Of a DNA stretch of 64,000 bases, positions 27,049 to 36,888 are shown one piece after another. The notes below the pieces were generated by a model. The model searched no databases. It worked only from the letters and a program-made list of their open reading frames with translations, and had not been told where the DNA came from. Every line of letters starts with the position of its first letter. Position 1 is the stretch's first letter. This stretch comes from Bradyrhizobium sp. CB1015 (GTDB lineage: Bacteria > Pseudomonadota > Alphaproteobacteria > Rhizobiales > Xanthobacteraceae). The stretch spans positions 5,270,001 to 5,334,000 of the forward strand of contig NZ_CP104174.1 in the NCBI RefSeq assembly GCF_025200925.1. Reading direction: 5' to 3'. The position numbers were made by a program, and so were the translations under genes.

Positions 27049-27082
27049 GCTCCCGCCCTCGCCGGTCGCGCTAGGCGGGAGC
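27049..27082 (-). other. Intercistronic stem-loop in the peptide transporter operon
   Basis: Perfect 9-bp inverted repeat GCTCCCGCC / GGCGGGAGC between the binding protein gene and dppB. No T run follows on the minus strand, so it is not a terminator. Such hairpins commonly stabilise the upstream binding-protein message. The dppB ribosome site (GGAG) lies immediately after it. Confidence 0.6.
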
Positions 27083-27089
27083 GCGCGTG

Positions 27090-28679
27090 TCACTTCGCGG
27101 GCGAGGTCTCGTCGACCCAGAGGTCCTCGACGTTCTGGTGGGTCAGCTCCGTCGCGTTCAACTGAACCCCCTTGAGCCAGGGCTGCACCGCCATGACGGC
27201 CTTGTTGTAGTTGAAGAACCAGACCGGCGCCTCCTCGTAGAGCAGCGCATTGGCCTTCTGCAGCAGCTGGATGCGCTTTGCGGGATCGTCGGCCTGGCCG
27301 GCCTCGTCGAGGATCTTGTCGAACTCGGCATTCTTGAAGGTCGTGTAGTTGCAGGCCGACTGCGGCGTCGCCGAATGGAAGCATTTCAGCGCGCCTTGCG
27401 GATCCGGGCCGCTTGCCTGGGAATAGACGAAAGCCTGGTAGTCGCCGGTGCGAACCACCTCCGCCAGCACCGCGGTTTCGACCTGCTTGACCTTGGCCTT
27501 GATGCCGACCTTGTCCAGCATCGGGATGACAGCCGAAACGATCGGCAGGCCCCAGCTTTCATTCTGGCTCGTGGTCCATTCGAACTCGAAGCCGGATGCG
27601 TAGCCGGCCTCGGTGAGCAATTGCTTGGCCTTGGCGGGATCGTAGGGGTAAGGCTTCATCGCCTTGTCGTAGGCCGGCGAGGTCAGCGGCAGCCAGCTGG
27701 TGGCGCGATAGGCCTTGCCCTTGACCAGCTTGTTGATGATCAAATCGGTGTCGATGGCGTAGTTGATCGCCTGCCTCACGCGCTTGTCCGAGAACGGCTT
27801 GAACGCGGGATTCATGCCCATGTAGCGCGTAAACACCTCGGCGACCTCGACGATGGTGCCCTTGAGGTCGGTGTCGGACTGGTAGGCGACGTATTGCGCG
27901 GGTCCCAGCACCGAGGTGTCGATCTCCTTGTTGCGGAAGGCGACGTCGCGCGCCGCGGCCTCGCCCATGACCGACACGACGATCTTGTCGGCATAGGGCT
28001 TGCCGGGCTTGTAGAACCGGTCCCAGCGCTCCAGGACGATGCGCGATCCCGGCACGTGCTCGACGAACTTGAACGGCCCGAGACCGATCGGCTTCTGGAT
28101 GAAGCTTTCCTTGGCCGCCTCGTCGGCAGGATAGATCGAGGTCAGCGCGGTGAAGAAGTAGAAGCCCGGATCGACCTTCTCGGTCAGCTTCATCTCGATG
28201 GTGAAGTCGTCGATCTTCTTCAGGCCGGAGATGTCCTTGGCCTGGCCCTTTTCGACTGCGGCCGCGCCCTCGATCACACGGACGTAACGCGCGCCGGGAT
28301 AGGCTTTGCTGCCGTCCATGATGCGGTTGTAGGACCAGATGACGTCGTCGGCCGTCATCTTGCGCCCGCTGTGGAAATAGGCATCGTCGCGCAGCTTGAA
28401 AGTGTGAACGAGGCCTCCGCCGGAGACCACATCCTCCTTGGCGAGCTCCAGCACCGGCTTGCCTTCCGCCGAATTCCAGATGTAGAGCGAGCGGTGCAGG
28501 GCCTTGGCGTAAATCTCGTCCTGGGCGCGCTGCGTGGTGTGAATGTCGAGGCTGGTGAAACTCGAGCCGTAGGGCGCCGTCATGCGGATGGTTCCGCCCT
28601 TGCGGGGCGTCTGCGCCTCCGCTGATCCGGCAAGCGCCAGTCCCAAACCGGCAACGATCGCGATGGTCTTGAACATCAT
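27090..28679 (-). CDS. Peptide ABC transporter substrate-binding protein (DppA/OppA family)
   Basis: 529 residues. Start at the first of two consecutive ATGs (MMFKTIAIVAG) after a GGGGGA site; earlier in-frame ATGs add non-conserved sequence. Signal peptide ends at AEAQT. SBP_bac_5 features: GGTIRMTAPYGSSFTSLDIH, LRDDAYFHSGRKMTADDVIW (family signature), GLGPFKFVEHVPGSRIVLER and WLPLTSPAYDKAMKPYPYDP. The first gene of the operon and so the likely high-abundance product. The ligand is unknown. Confidence 0.92.
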   Translation of the reverse strand: MMFKTIAIVAGLGLALAGSAEAQTPRKGGTIRMTAPYGSSFTSLDIHTTQRAQDEIYAKALHRSLYIWNSAEGKPVLELAKEDVVSGGGLVHTFKLRDDAYFHSGRKMTADDVIWSYNRIMDGSKAYPGARYVRVIEGAAAVEKGQAKDISGLKKIDDFTIEMKLTEKVDPGFYFFTALTSIYPADEAAKESFIQKPIGLGPFKFVEHVPGSRIVLERWDRFYKPGKPYADKIVVSVMGEAAARDVAFRNKEIDTSVLGPAQYVAYQSDTDLKGTIVEVAEVFTRYMGMNPAFKPFSDKRVRQAINYAIDTDLIINKLVKGKAYRATSWLPLTSPAYDKAMKPYPYDPAKAKQLLTEAGYASGFEFEWTTSQNESWGLPIVSAVIPMLDKVGIKAKVKQVETAVLAEVVRTGDYQAFVYSQASGPDPQGALKCFHSATPQSACNYTTFKNAEFDKILDEAGQADDPAKRIQLLQKANALLYEEAPVWFFNYNKAVMAVQPWLKGVQLNATELTHQNVEDLWVDETSPAK

Positions 28680-28872
28680 GTGTCCCCCGGGCAACGCAGG
28701 CGTATTCCGACACCAGATTTGATCACTCGTCGGCTGCCGAAGGCAAGCTTCGTTTTGACGGCAAATGATGCCGGTTCCTAAGGCAGTCCTTCGGCGGGAG
28801 GCATTGACGCGGTGCGTCATCGGGCGGGCAATGACGCAGCGTAGAGCGCGCTCCTCCTCGCAAGAAGCTTCG

Positions 28873-30159
28873 TCAGCCCGACAATTCCGGCATCCAATCC
28901 CGCAATTTTCGCGCGGCACCCGTCACATCCGCGATGGTCCGGAACGACGCCGTCTCCACCATCATCGCGCGCGCCAGTCGCACGGCGCGGGCCTCGCTGA
29001 CCGCCCGCCGCTTGGGAGGCTCGATCAGCTCGAAGTCGATGTTGTGGGCGAGACCGAAGATGCGGCGGATGATTTTCGCGGCGGCGAACCCGACCACATC
29101 TGTGAACAGCCGCTGCATGTAGGCCTGCCGCTCGGCTTCCAGCCGCGCGGCTCCCTTTTCGCCGCGAAAGAGCGAGGGCGGATAGGCATCACCGGCCGCG
29201 CCGGCGCGCCAGAGATCGAGGAATTTTCGGGCAAACTGGTTCCAGACCTGCTCGACCGTCTCCAGCACCCAGGCCTCGAAGGCCGCTCGTTCGCCCGGCG
29301 CGCGCTCGTGGCCGGCGGAGGCGAAATAGGCCATCAGGAGATTGGCGAGCACAGCGCCGACGTCGAAGCCCATCGGACCGTAGAATGCGAATTCCGGGTC
29401 GATCACCCGCGTCTGGCTGTCCGTGACCATGATCGAGCCGGTGTGGAGGTCGCCATGGATCAGCGCTTCCGGGCTCGCCATGAATTTCAGCTTCAGCCGG
29501 GAGATGGCGACGTGCAGGTCCATGTCGTCGCGCAAGCTCGCGGCGAGGCCGTCGAGATAGGGCGCGGTCCAGCGGTTCTGCTCGGCGATGCGGTAGGGAT
29601 CGGTGAAGATCAGGTCCTCTGTGATCTTGCAGAGTGCGTGGTTGCCGGCAAACGCGGCGATGGCCTCCTTCTTCTCGGCCGCCGATAGCGCGAGGTCGGA
29701 GGTGAAGAACAGCGTCCGCGCCATGAAGGTCGTGATATCGTCCACGAAGCGTGGATAGCGCGTTCCCGCGACCAGCCCCTTGCGCATGATGATGTGGGGC
29801 TCGAGCAGCTCCATCACGGTCAGCGCCAGGCCTTCGTTGTGATGCAGCACGGCCGGCACGAGACCGGGCGCGAGCTGGGCCTGGCGAGACAGCGCGAGAT
29901 ACTCGTAATGGGCGCGCGACAACGGCAAGGGCCAGCTTTCGCCGACGAGGCGGACGTAAGGCAGCGCCTGCTTCACGGCGATGCCGCCGCGCGCGCCCCT
30001 GACGATGAAGACGAGGTTGAGGTTGCCGTCGCCGACCTCGGTGATCGCCCACGAGGACGGCTCGCCGCCGAGCAGTCCCTTCAGGTCCGGCAGGCCTGCG
30101 AGATGATCCCGCAAGTCGGCCTCATGCAGAATCCGGTAGTCCCCCTGCCCCTGCGCCAT
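28873..30159 (-). CDS. mtnK: S-methyl-5-thioribose kinase
   Basis: 428 residues from MAQGQGDYRILHE; the in-frame ATG five codons earlier is less likely. APH-like kinase fold: VGDGNLNLVFIVRG near residue 43 as the nucleotide loop, catalytic ALIHGDLHTGSIMV (HGD with Asp as base) near residue 228, and metal-binding VIDPEFAFYGPMGFDVGAVL. This residue pattern is specific to MtnK. It phosphorylates 5-methylthioribose in methionine salvage. The usual partner mtnA is not in the window; the neighbours are unrelated. Confidence 0.92.
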   Translation of the reverse strand: MAQGQGDYRILHEADLRDHLAGLPDLKGLLGGEPSSWAITEVGDGNLNLVFIVRGARGGIAVKQALPYVRLVGESWPLPLSRAHYEYLALSRQAQLAPGLVPAVLHHNEGLALTVMELLEPHIIMRKGLVAGTRYPRFVDDITTFMARTLFFTSDLALSAAEKKEAIAAFAGNHALCKITEDLIFTDPYRIAEQNRWTAPYLDGLAASLRDDMDLHVAISRLKLKFMASPEALIHGDLHTGSIMVTDSQTRVIDPEFAFYGPMGFDVGAVLANLLMAYFASAGHERAPGERAAFEAWVLETVEQVWNQFARKFLDLWRAGAAGDAYPPSLFRGEKGAARLEAERQAYMQRLFTDVVGFAAAKIIRRIFGLAHNIDFELIEPPKRRAVSEARAVRLARAMMVETASFRTIADVTGAARKLRDWMPELSG

Positions 30160-30191
30160 GACGATCCACCCCATCTCTGTGGGCCGGATCG

Positions 30192-30539
30192 TTACTCCCG
30201 CTCCAGGAAGCTCGAGCCGATCTCGGCCTTTCTTTTGATGGGATCGTAATCACAATAGACGCTGTCCGCCACCAGCGTGTAGCTGGCGCTGACCGTGTAT
30301 TTGTCCAGCTTGACCGAGTTCAGGCCGATCACCGAGGTGCTCTTGCCGCCGTTCCATTTGAACGGCGTCGAGCTCTTGGCCTGCTCGCAGGCCAGCACGG
30401 CTTCGTTGAAGACGTAGCCCTCGACGAAGGCCTTCAGCGTGCGCACTTGCACGGCCATTTTCCATTCGAAATAGCCGATGGCACCGAGCCCTGCGACGAT
30501 CAGTATCAGAAGCGCGATGACGACACGCTGAAAAGTCAT
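30192..30539 (-). CDS. Small membrane-anchored hypothetical protein
   Basis: 115 residues from MTFQRVVIALLILIVAG, with a GGGGGA ribosome site. One N-terminal helix (residues about 4-24), then a soluble domain with two cysteines (LACEQAKSS and SVYCDYDP) and a beta-rich pattern (KYTVSASYTLVADS). No family is recognised. It lies 32 bp upstream of mtnK on the same strand and may share its transcript. Confidence 0.7.
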   Translation of the reverse strand: MTFQRVVIALLILIVAGLGAIGYFEWKMAVQVRTLKAFVEGYVFNEAVLACEQAKSSTPFKWNGGKSTSVIGLNSVKLDKYTVSASYTLVADSVYCDYDPIKRKAEIGSSFLERE

Positions 30540-30594
30540 TCGTTCCCCCAACAATGAAGCAAGTACAAATACTGGCGAGACTCTCGCGCACGCC

Positions 30595-30726
30595 TCGTCC
30601 TTCGAGACGACCGCTTCGCGGTCTCCTCAGGATGAGGCTAACGGACATCGGTGTCCGTGGAAACTGTCGCCGCGCACTCTGTCCTCATCCTGAGGAGCCC
30701 GCTAAGAGCGGGCGTCTCGAAGGATG
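30595..30726. repeat. Two REP-like palindromes in inverted arrangement
   Basis: Unit 1 (30595-30637) TCGTCCTTCGAGACG ... CTCCTCAGGATGAGG with a CCGCTTCGCGG hairpin; unit 2 (30682-30726) CCTCATCCTGAGGAGCC ... GTCTCGAAGGATGG with a CCCGCT/AGCGGG hairpin. They are mirror images separated by 44 bp, like BIME arrangements. They use the same end motifs as 20538-20670. Confidence 0.85.
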
Positions 30727-30742
30727 GGTCTCACCAAGAAAC

Positions 30743-31018
30743 TTAAAACGGCATTCCCATCAATTTCGACAGGCGCTCGATCGAGAGATAGCCGGCGTGA
30801 TAGGCCGCAATGCCGGCGCCGTAGATCACGGCCGAAATGATCGTGGTCCAGATCAGCTTGCGGCCCATCCGCGTCATGATCGGCGCGCCGGGGTCGGTGC
30901 CGGGGGCGCCGACGCCGTCCTCGTGCTGGCTGCGCACGCCGAACGGCAGCGTCAGGAACAGCGCGACCCACCAGATGACGAAGTAGATCGCAAGCGCGGT
31001 GGAGATCTGGATGGCCAT
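30743..31018 (-). CDS. DUF1467 family small membrane protein
   Basis: 91 residues with two helices: ALAIYFVIWWVALFLTLPFG and WTTIISAVIYGAGIAAYHAG. The VRSQHEDGVGAPGTDPGAP loop between them is the DUF1467 hallmark. Function unknown. In alphaproteobacteria it is regularly found directly after the methylmalonyl-CoA epimerase gene, as here (9 bp gap). Confidence 0.9.
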   Translation of the reverse strand: MAIQISTALAIYFVIWWVALFLTLPFGVRSQHEDGVGAPGTDPGAPIMTRMGRKLIWTTIISAVIYGAGIAAYHAGYLSIERLSKLMGMPF

Positions 31019-31027
31019 GACGCGGCC

Positions 31028-31432
31028 CTACGCCTGCTCGATCTCGACCAGGGCGCCGGAGAAATCCTTGGGGTGCAGGAACAGCACCGGCTTGCCGTGG
31101 GCGCCGATCTTGGGCACGCCGTCGCCGAGCACCCTGGCGCCCTCCTTCACCAGCGTGTCGCGCGAGGCGATGATGTCGACGACCTCGTAGCAGACGTGGT
31201 GAATGCCGCCATCGGGATTACGCTCGATGAACTTCGCGATCGGCGAGGCCTCGCCGAGCGGCTCGATGAACTCGATCTTGGTGTTGGGCAGGGTCGCGAA
31301 CACGGTAATGACGCCGTGCTCGGGCAGCGGCACGGCCTCCGAGATCTGGGCGCCGAAGGCCGCACCGTAGATCTTCGCGGCCTTGACGGCGTCCTTGGTC
31401 GCGATCGCGACATGGTTGAGCCGGCCCAACAT
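31028..31432 (-). CDS. mce: Methylmalonyl-CoA epimerase
   Basis: 134 residues, the standard length. Two VOC-fold modules with metal ligands visible in LNHVAIATKDAVKAAKIYGA (His), GGIHHVCYEVVDI (His) and SGALVEIEQA (Glu at the C-terminus). It interconverts D- and L-methylmalonyl-CoA in propionyl-CoA catabolism. Last but one in the run birA-rnj-mce-DUF1467 on the minus strand, 10 bp after the RNase J gene. Confidence 0.94.
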   Translation of the reverse strand: MLGRLNHVAIATKDAVKAAKIYGAAFGAQISEAVPLPEHGVITVFATLPNTKIEFIEPLGEASPIAKFIERNPDGGIHHVCYEVVDIIASRDTLVKEGARVLGDGVPKIGAHGKPVLFLHPKDFSGALVEIEQA

Positions 31433-31442
31433 GTTCCCCTCC

Positions 31443-33113
31443 CTATACCGTCAGTACATGTACCAGACAGGGGGGCTTTTTGCCCCAATGTTCGTTGATC
31501 ACGGCCCGGACAGCGCGTCGCACCGACTCGGCCAGAGCGTCCGGATCGCGTCGGCGCGCCCGCGGCAGGCCTTCGATGGTCGACATCACGGCATCAAAGA
31601 CGATGTCGTCGAAGGTCTCGCCGGCCCTGTTCTTCTCGGGGATGCCGACCAGATCGACCTCGGGTTCGTCGACCAGCTCCCCCTGGGCGGTCATGGCTAT
31701 CGCGACGAAGGCGCAGCCGGAGAAGGCCATGCGCCGCCGCTCGATCACGGCACGGGACTTGGAATCCTCCAGGATCGTGCCGTCCTTGTAGAGACGCCCC
31801 GAGGGCACCTCGCCGACGATGCCGGGATCGCCGGGACCGAGCTTGACGAGGTCGCCGTTGCGGCAGACCAGCACGCGCGGCACGCCGGCGGCGCGGGCGA
31901 GCTTGGCGTGCTCGTGCAGGTGCAGGGCCTCGCCGTGGACGGGGATCAGGAGCTGCGGCTTCACCCAGGAGATCAAATCGCGCAGCTCGTCGCGGCGGGG
32001 ATGGCCGGAGACGTGGACCAGCGCATCGCGGTCGGTGATGACCTCGACGCCCTGGAGCACCAGATTGTTGATGATCGAGCCCACGGCCTTCTCGTTGCCG
32101 GGGATGGTGCGCGAGGAGAAGATGACGCTGTCGCCGCGGTTCAGCGTGATTTCAGGATGGTCGTCATTGGCGATGCGCGACAGCGCGGCGCGCGGCTCGC
32201 CCTGGCTTCCCGTGCACAGCGCCAGCACCTTGTCCTGCGGCAGGTGGCCGTAGACCTCGGGGGAGCGGAAGTTCTGCACGCCCTCGAGATAGCCGGTCTC
32301 GCGCGCGACCTGCACCACGCGCTCCATGGCCCGGCCGACCACGACGACCTCGCGGTCGGCAGCCTTGGCGGCTTCGGCAACAGCTTTGACGCGGGCGACG
32401 TTGGAGGCAAAAGTCGTCACCGCGACGCGGCCCTTGGCGGATTTCACGAGGTCGATGATGGTTCTGGCGACCTCGGCCTCCGAGGGCGAACGGCCGTCGC
32501 GCACGGCATTGGTGGAATCGCCGATCAGAGCGAGCACGCCCTGCTCGCCCAATTCGCGCAGCCGCTTCTCGTCGGTCGGCGCGCCCAGCGTCGGGGTCGG
32601 GTCGATCTTCCAGTCGCCGGTGTGCAGCACGATGCCGGCTTCGGTATGGATCGCGAGCGCATGCGCTTCCGGAATCGAATGCGCGACGGGAATGAACTCG
32701 ACGTTGAACGGGCCGATATCGACCCGGCCGCCTGAGGGCACCACGGTGACCGGAATCTCGGGCGCGTTGCGCTCGGCGGCGCATTTGGCCTCGAACAGCG
32801 CGGCGCTGAACTTGGTGGCGTAGATCGGGCATTTCAGCTTCGGCCAGAGGTCGATGATGGCGCCGAAATGATCCTCATGGGCGTGGGTCAGCACCAGGCC
32901 CATCAGGTTCTTGCGTTCCTTCTCCAGGAAGGAAATGTCGGGCATGATCAGGTCGATGCCCGGCAGATGCTCCTCGTCGCCGAAGGAGACGCCGAGATCG
33001 ACGGCGAGCCAGGCGCGCTGGTGGCGGTTGCCGAGGCCGTAGATCGACAGGTTCATGCCGATCTCGCCGACGCCGCCGAGCGGCGCAAATACCAATTCGT
33101 CGGGCCTTGCCAT
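31443..33113 (-). CDS. rnj: Ribonuclease J
   Basis: 556 residues. Metallo-beta-lactamase/beta-CASP nuclease: catalytic LTHAHEDHFGAI near residue 75, VAHSIPEAHALAI, HTGDWKIDPTP, and beta-CASP/motif C VHVSGHPRRDELRDLI and LLIPVHGEALHLHEHA. It performs 5'-to-3' exonuclease and endonuclease RNA processing. The ATG overlaps the birA stop by one base (TGATG); a GTG one codon earlier is an alternative start. Confidence 0.95.
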   Translation of the reverse strand: MARPDELVFAPLGGVGEIGMNLSIYGLGNRHQRAWLAVDLGVSFGDEEHLPGIDLIMPDISFLEKERKNLMGLVLTHAHEDHFGAIIDLWPKLKCPIYATKFSAALFEAKCAAERNAPEIPVTVVPSGGRVDIGPFNVEFIPVAHSIPEAHALAIHTEAGIVLHTGDWKIDPTPTLGAPTDEKRLRELGEQGVLALIGDSTNAVRDGRSPSEAEVARTIIDLVKSAKGRVAVTTFASNVARVKAVAEAAKAADREVVVVGRAMERVVQVARETGYLEGVQNFRSPEVYGHLPQDKVLALCTGSQGEPRAALSRIANDDHPEITLNRGDSVIFSSRTIPGNEKAVGSIINNLVLQGVEVITDRDALVHVSGHPRRDELRDLISWVKPQLLIPVHGEALHLHEHAKLARAAGVPRVLVCRNGDLVKLGPGDPGIVGEVPSGRLYKDGTILEDSKSRAVIERRRMAFSGCAFVAIAMTAQGELVDEPEVDLVGIPEKNRAGETFDDIVFDAVMSTIEGLPRARRRDPDALAESVRRAVRAVINEHWGKKPPCLVHVLTV

Positions 33114-33919
33114 CACGCAGCTCCCACCGAGGCGACGGGGCCGAAGAACACCTCGCCCGCCGCCACCGGCACAAGGCGGCCGTCCTCGGTGCGGACGATC
33201 AGGCAGCCGGTGTCGTCGATGGTGTCGAAAATGCCTTCCAGCGTCGTGGCTCCCGTGTGGATCGCAACCTTCTCGCCGAGGCCGGCGGCGCGCTCCAGCC
33301 AGAGCTTGCGGATCTCGGCAAAGCCGCGGCCATAGTCCCAGATGCCGCGGAATTCGACCCAGGCGTCGGACAGGGCCGTGAACAACTCCTCGGCGCTGAT
33401 CTGGACGCCGAGGCCCGCCAGCGACACCGCGGGCGTCGGGGTGCCCTCGGGCGCGGCGACCACGTTGGTGCCAATGCCGACGACGACGGCGAGGCCGCCA
33501 CCGACGGCCTCGGCCTCGAGGCCAATGCCGACCAGCTTCCTGCCGCCGGCGAGCACATCATTCGGCCATTTCAGGGCGTAGCGCGGCCGGCCTTCGCCGA
33601 GACGGAGCGCGGCCTCGAGGCTCACCTTCTCCAGCGCCGCCTCCTCGGCCAGCCCTGCGGCAAAGCCGAGCGTGGCGGCGACGGCGGGGGCGACGTCCAT
33701 CACTTCGAGGATGCTGGCGGCGAGATTGCCGCGCGGCGCGATCCAGGCGCGCTGGCGGCGGCCGCGGCCGGCGGTCTGCTCGGAGGTGACGAACCACATC
33801 GGACCGCGCTCGCCGGCGCGGGCGTGCTCGATCGCCTCGGTGTTGGTCGAGCCGGTCCGTTCGAACGCCGCGAGCTTGTAGCCCGCGGCCGATGCGCGAG
33901 GACCGAGCGCGAAGGCCAT
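33113..33919 (-). CDS. birA: Biotin-[acetyl-CoA-carboxylase] ligase
   Basis: 268 residues. Catalytic core only, without an N-terminal HTH, hence not a repressor. The SEQTAGRGRRQRAWIAPRGN loop binds biotinyl-AMP; ALKWPNDVLAGGRKLVGIGLEAE carries the KWPND lysine. A small SH3-like C-terminal domain follows (GIFDTIDDTGCLIV). It starts 1 bp after the nuoN stop, and this nuoN-birA link is common in alphaproteobacteria. Confidence 0.95.
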   Translation of the reverse strand: MAFALGPRASAAGYKLAAFERTGSTNTEAIEHARAGERGPMWFVTSEQTAGRGRRQRAWIAPRGNLAASILEVMDVAPAVAATLGFAAGLAEEAALEKVSLEAALRLGEGRPRYALKWPNDVLAGGRKLVGIGLEAEAVGGGLAVVVGIGTNVVAAPEGTPTPAVSLAGLGVQISAEELFTALSDAWVEFRGIWDYGRGFAEIRKLWLERAAGLGEKVAIHTGATTLEGIFDTIDDTGCLIVRTEDGRLVPVAAGEVFFGPVASVGAA

Positions 33920-33920
33920 C

Positions 33921-35357
33921 CTAGAACAGCGACTTTGCCGCGGCGGAGGCGACGCTCACCACGGGCCCCGCGAACAGCGCAAACAGCAGGTTGAACAGGC
34001 CCGCAACCGCCAGCACCGCCCGCACCTCGATGCGCACCGGATCGACCCGGCCGGCGGGCTCGTCGAAATACATCGTCTTGACGATGACGAGATAATAGTA
34101 GGCGCCGACGACGCTGGTCAGCACGCCGATCACGGCGAGCGTGAACAGGTTCGCCTTGATCGCGGCGACGAAGACGTACCATTTGGCGAAGAAGCCGGCG
34201 AGCGGCGGGATGCCGGCGAGCGAGAACAGCAGCATCGCGAACATGAAGGCGAGCAGCGGATTGGTGCGCGACAGGCCGGCGAAATCGCTGATCTGCTCGA
34301 CGGCCTGGCCGTTGCGCTTCATGGCGAGGATGATGGAGAACGAGCCGAGCGTCATCGCGACGTAGATCACGATGTACATCAAAACGCCCTGCGCGCCCTC
34401 GACCGTGCCGGAGGCAAGGCCGACCAGCGCAAAGCCCATATGGCCGATCGAGGAATAGGCCATCAGGCGCTTGATGTTGCTCTGGCCGATCGCGGCGAAG
34501 GAGCCCAGCGCCATCGAGGCGATCGACACGAACACCAGGATCTGCTGCCATTGCGAGACGATGCCGGGGAATGCAGTCAGCGTGACGCGGGTGAAGACGG
34601 CAAGCGCGGCGACCTTCGGCGCCGAGGCGAAGAAGGCGGTGACCGGGGTCGGCGCGCCCTCGTAAACGTCCGGCGTCCACATGTGGAACGGCACGGCCGA
34701 AACCTTGAAGCAGAGGCCGACGAGCAGGAAGACGAGGCCGAACACCAGGCCGATATTCGAGACCGTCGCGGCCGAGGCGATGCCGGTGAAGCTCACGGTG
34801 CCGGTAAAGCCATAGACCAGCGAGGCCCCGTACAGCAGCATGCCCGAGGACAGCGCGCCGAGCACGAAGTACTTCAGTCCGGCCTCAGTCGACTTGGCGT
34901 TGTCGCGGTTCGAGGCCGCCACGACGTAGAGCGCCAGCGACATCAATTCCAGACCGAGATAGAGCGAGATCAGGTCGCCGGCCGAGATCAGCACCATCAT
35001 GCCGAGAGTCGAGAGCAGCACCAGGATGGCGTATTCGAAGATCCGGCGCGAGGGATCGGACAGGAACTCGGTCGACAGGATCAGCGTCACCGCCGAGCCG
35101 ATCAGGGCCAGGATCTTCATGAAGCGGGCGAAGTCGTCGACGATGAAGCTGCCGCCGAACGTCACCTGCTTGCCCGCGGGCTCCATGTAGACGAGCGCAC
35201 CGACCACGATCAGGAGCACCACCGCCAGCGACGTGACGGTCCTGGTCGTCTCCTGCCCGCGATAGGCCCCGAGCATCAGAAGCGCCATGGCACCGACCGC
35301 GAGCACGAGCTCGGGCAGCACCGGCGCCAGTTGATAACCTGCAGTCGAAAAGCTCAT
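33921..35357 (-). CDS. nuoN: NADH-quinone oxidoreductase subunit N
   Basis: 478 residues, about 14 helices, one of the three antiporter-like proton-pumping subunits of complex I. Characteristic segments are [17 protein letters not shown] (with the essential Glu), [40 protein letters not shown] and [20 protein letters not shown]. Last nuo gene of the operon; birA follows at once. Confidence 0.97.
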   Translation of the reverse strand: MSFSTAGYQLAPVLPELVLAVGAMALLMLGAYRGQETTRTVTSLAVVLLIVVGALVYMEPAGKQVTFGGSFIVDDFARFMKILALIGSAVTLILSTEFLSDPSRRIFEYAILVLLSTLGMMVLISAGDLISLYLGLELMSLALYVVAASNRDNAKSTEAGLKYFVLGALSSGMLLYGASLVYGFTGTVSFTGIASAATVSNIGLVFGLVFLLVGLCFKVSAVPFHMWTPDVYEGAPTPVTAFFASAPKVAALAVFTRVTLTAFPGIVSQWQQILVFVSIASMALGSFAAIGQSNIKRLMAYSSIGHMGFALVGLASGTVEGAQGVLMYIVIYVAMTLGSFSIILAMKRNGQAVEQISDFAGLSRTNPLLAFMFAMLLFSLAGIPPLAGFFAKWYVFVAAIKANLFTLAVIGVLTSVVGAYYYLVIVKTMYFDEPAGRVDPVRIEVRAVLAVAGLFNLLFALFAGPVVSVASAAAKSLF

Positions 35358-35379
35358 GGCGATATCCTGACCTGCCCGA

Positions 35380-36888
35380 TCACTGGAGCAGTGCGGCGGC
35401 CTTCACGGCCGTCACGGCGGTGTTGTAATTGTTGACGAGTTGCTGGACCGAGGCGGCCGACATGTCGAGCACCGGCTTCGGATAGACGCCGAACAGGATC
35501 GTCAGCGCGATCATCGGGAACAGCGTCAGGCACTCCCGGAAAGTGAGATCCTTCATGCTCATCAGCGACGGCTTGACCAGCGCCCCGAACACGACCTTGC
35601 GGTAGAGCCACAGCGCGTAGGCCGCCGAGAGGATCACACCGAAGGTGGCGAAGAACGCGGTCGGGATCGAAACCTTGAAGGTACCGAGCAACGTCATGAA
35701 CTCGCCGACGAAGCCGCTCGTGCCGGGCAGACCGACATTGGCCATGGTGAAGACCATGAAGGTCATCGCGTAGAGCGGCATCCGGTTGACGAGTCCGCCA
35801 TACGCCGCGATCTCGCGGGTGTGCAGGCGGTCGTAGACGACGCCGACGCAGAGGAACAGCGCGCCGGAGACGATGCCGTGCGAGATCATCTGGAACATGC
35901 CGCCGGCGACGCCTTGCATGGTGCCGGCGAAGATGCCCATGGTGACGAAGCCCATATGCGCGACCGACGAGTACGCGATCAGCTTCTTCATGTCCTCCTG
36001 CATCAGGGCCACCAGGGAGGTGTAGATGATGGCGATGACCGAGAGCGTGAAGATCAGCGGCGCGAAATCGTGCGAGGCCAGCGGGAACATCGGCAGCGAG
36101 AAGCGCAGGAAGCCGTAGCCGCCCATCTTCAGCAGGATCGCGGCAAGGACCACGGAGCCCGCGGTCGGCGCCTCGACGTGCGCGTCGGGCAGCCAGGTGT
36201 GCACCGGCCACATCGGCATCTTCACCGCGAAGGAGGCGAAGAAGGCGAGCCACGCCCAGGTCTGCAACGACCGCGGCACGGCGGTGTGCATCAGGGTCGG
36301 GATGTCGGTGGTGCCGCCGTTCCAGTACAGCGCCATGATGGCCAGCAGCATCAGGACCGAGCCGAGCAGCGTGTAGAGGAAGAACTTGAACGAGGCATAG
36401 ACCCGGCGCGGACCACCCCAGACGCCGATGATCAAGAACATCGGAATCAGCCCGCCCTCGAAGAACAGGTAGAACAGCACGAGATCGAGCGCCGAGAAGG
36501 TGCCGATCATCAGCGTTTCCAGGATCAGGAACGCCATCATGTATTCGCGGACGCGGCTCGTGATCGCCTTCCAGCTCGCGATGATGCAGAACGGCATCAC
36601 GGCGGTGGTGAGGATCACGAGCGGCAGCGAGATGCCGTCGACGCCCATGTGGTAGGTGATGCCGGTGGCGAGCCAGTTCGCCTTCTCGACGAACTGGAAG
36701 TCGGCGCTGTTGGGATCGAAGCGCATGACCAGGATCACCGACACCGCGAAGGTGATCAGCGTGGTCCAAAGCGCGATCCAGCGTGAATTGCGCTTGGCCG
36801 CCTCGTCATCGCCGCGGCTGAGATAGACGATCAGCGCGCCGACCACCGGCAGGAACGTCGTGACCGAAAGAATGGGCCAGGTTGTCAT
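35380..36888 (-). CDS. nuoM: NADH-quinone oxidoreductase subunit M
   Basis: 502 residues. ND4-like proton pump with [60 protein letters not shown] and [20 protein letters not shown], which contain the conserved Glu and Lys of the channel. The start ATG directly abuts the nuoL stop (TAAATG). Confidence 0.97.
   Translation of the reverse strand: MTTWPILSVTTFLPVVGALIVYLSRGDDEAAKRNSRWIALWTTLITFAVSVILVMRFDPNSADFQFVEKANWLATGITYHMGVDGISLPLVILTTAVMPFCIIASWKAITSRVREYMMAFLILETLMIGTFSALDLVLFYLFFEGGLIPMFLIIGVWGGPRRVYASFKFFLYTLLGSVLMLLAIMALYWNGGTTDIPTLMHTAVPRSLQTWAWLAFFASFAVKMPMWPVHTWLPDAHVEAPTAGSVVLAAILLKMGGYGFLRFSLPMFPLASHDFAPLIFTLSVIAIIYTSLVALMQEDMKKLIAYSSVAHMGFVTMGIFAGTMQGVAGGMFQMISHGIVSGALFLCVGVVYDRLHTREIAAYGGLVNRMPLYAMTFMVFTMANVGLPGTSGFVGEFMTLLGTFKVSIPTAFFATFGVILSAAYALWLYRKVVFGALVKPSLMSMKDLTFRECLTLFPMIALTILFGVYPKPVLDMSAASVQQLVNNYNTAVTAVKAAALLQ

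Noticed and set aside
27049..27082. Hairpin considered as a terminator between binding protein and permease genes
   Set aside because: No T run after the stem on the transcribed strand, and the operon clearly continues.
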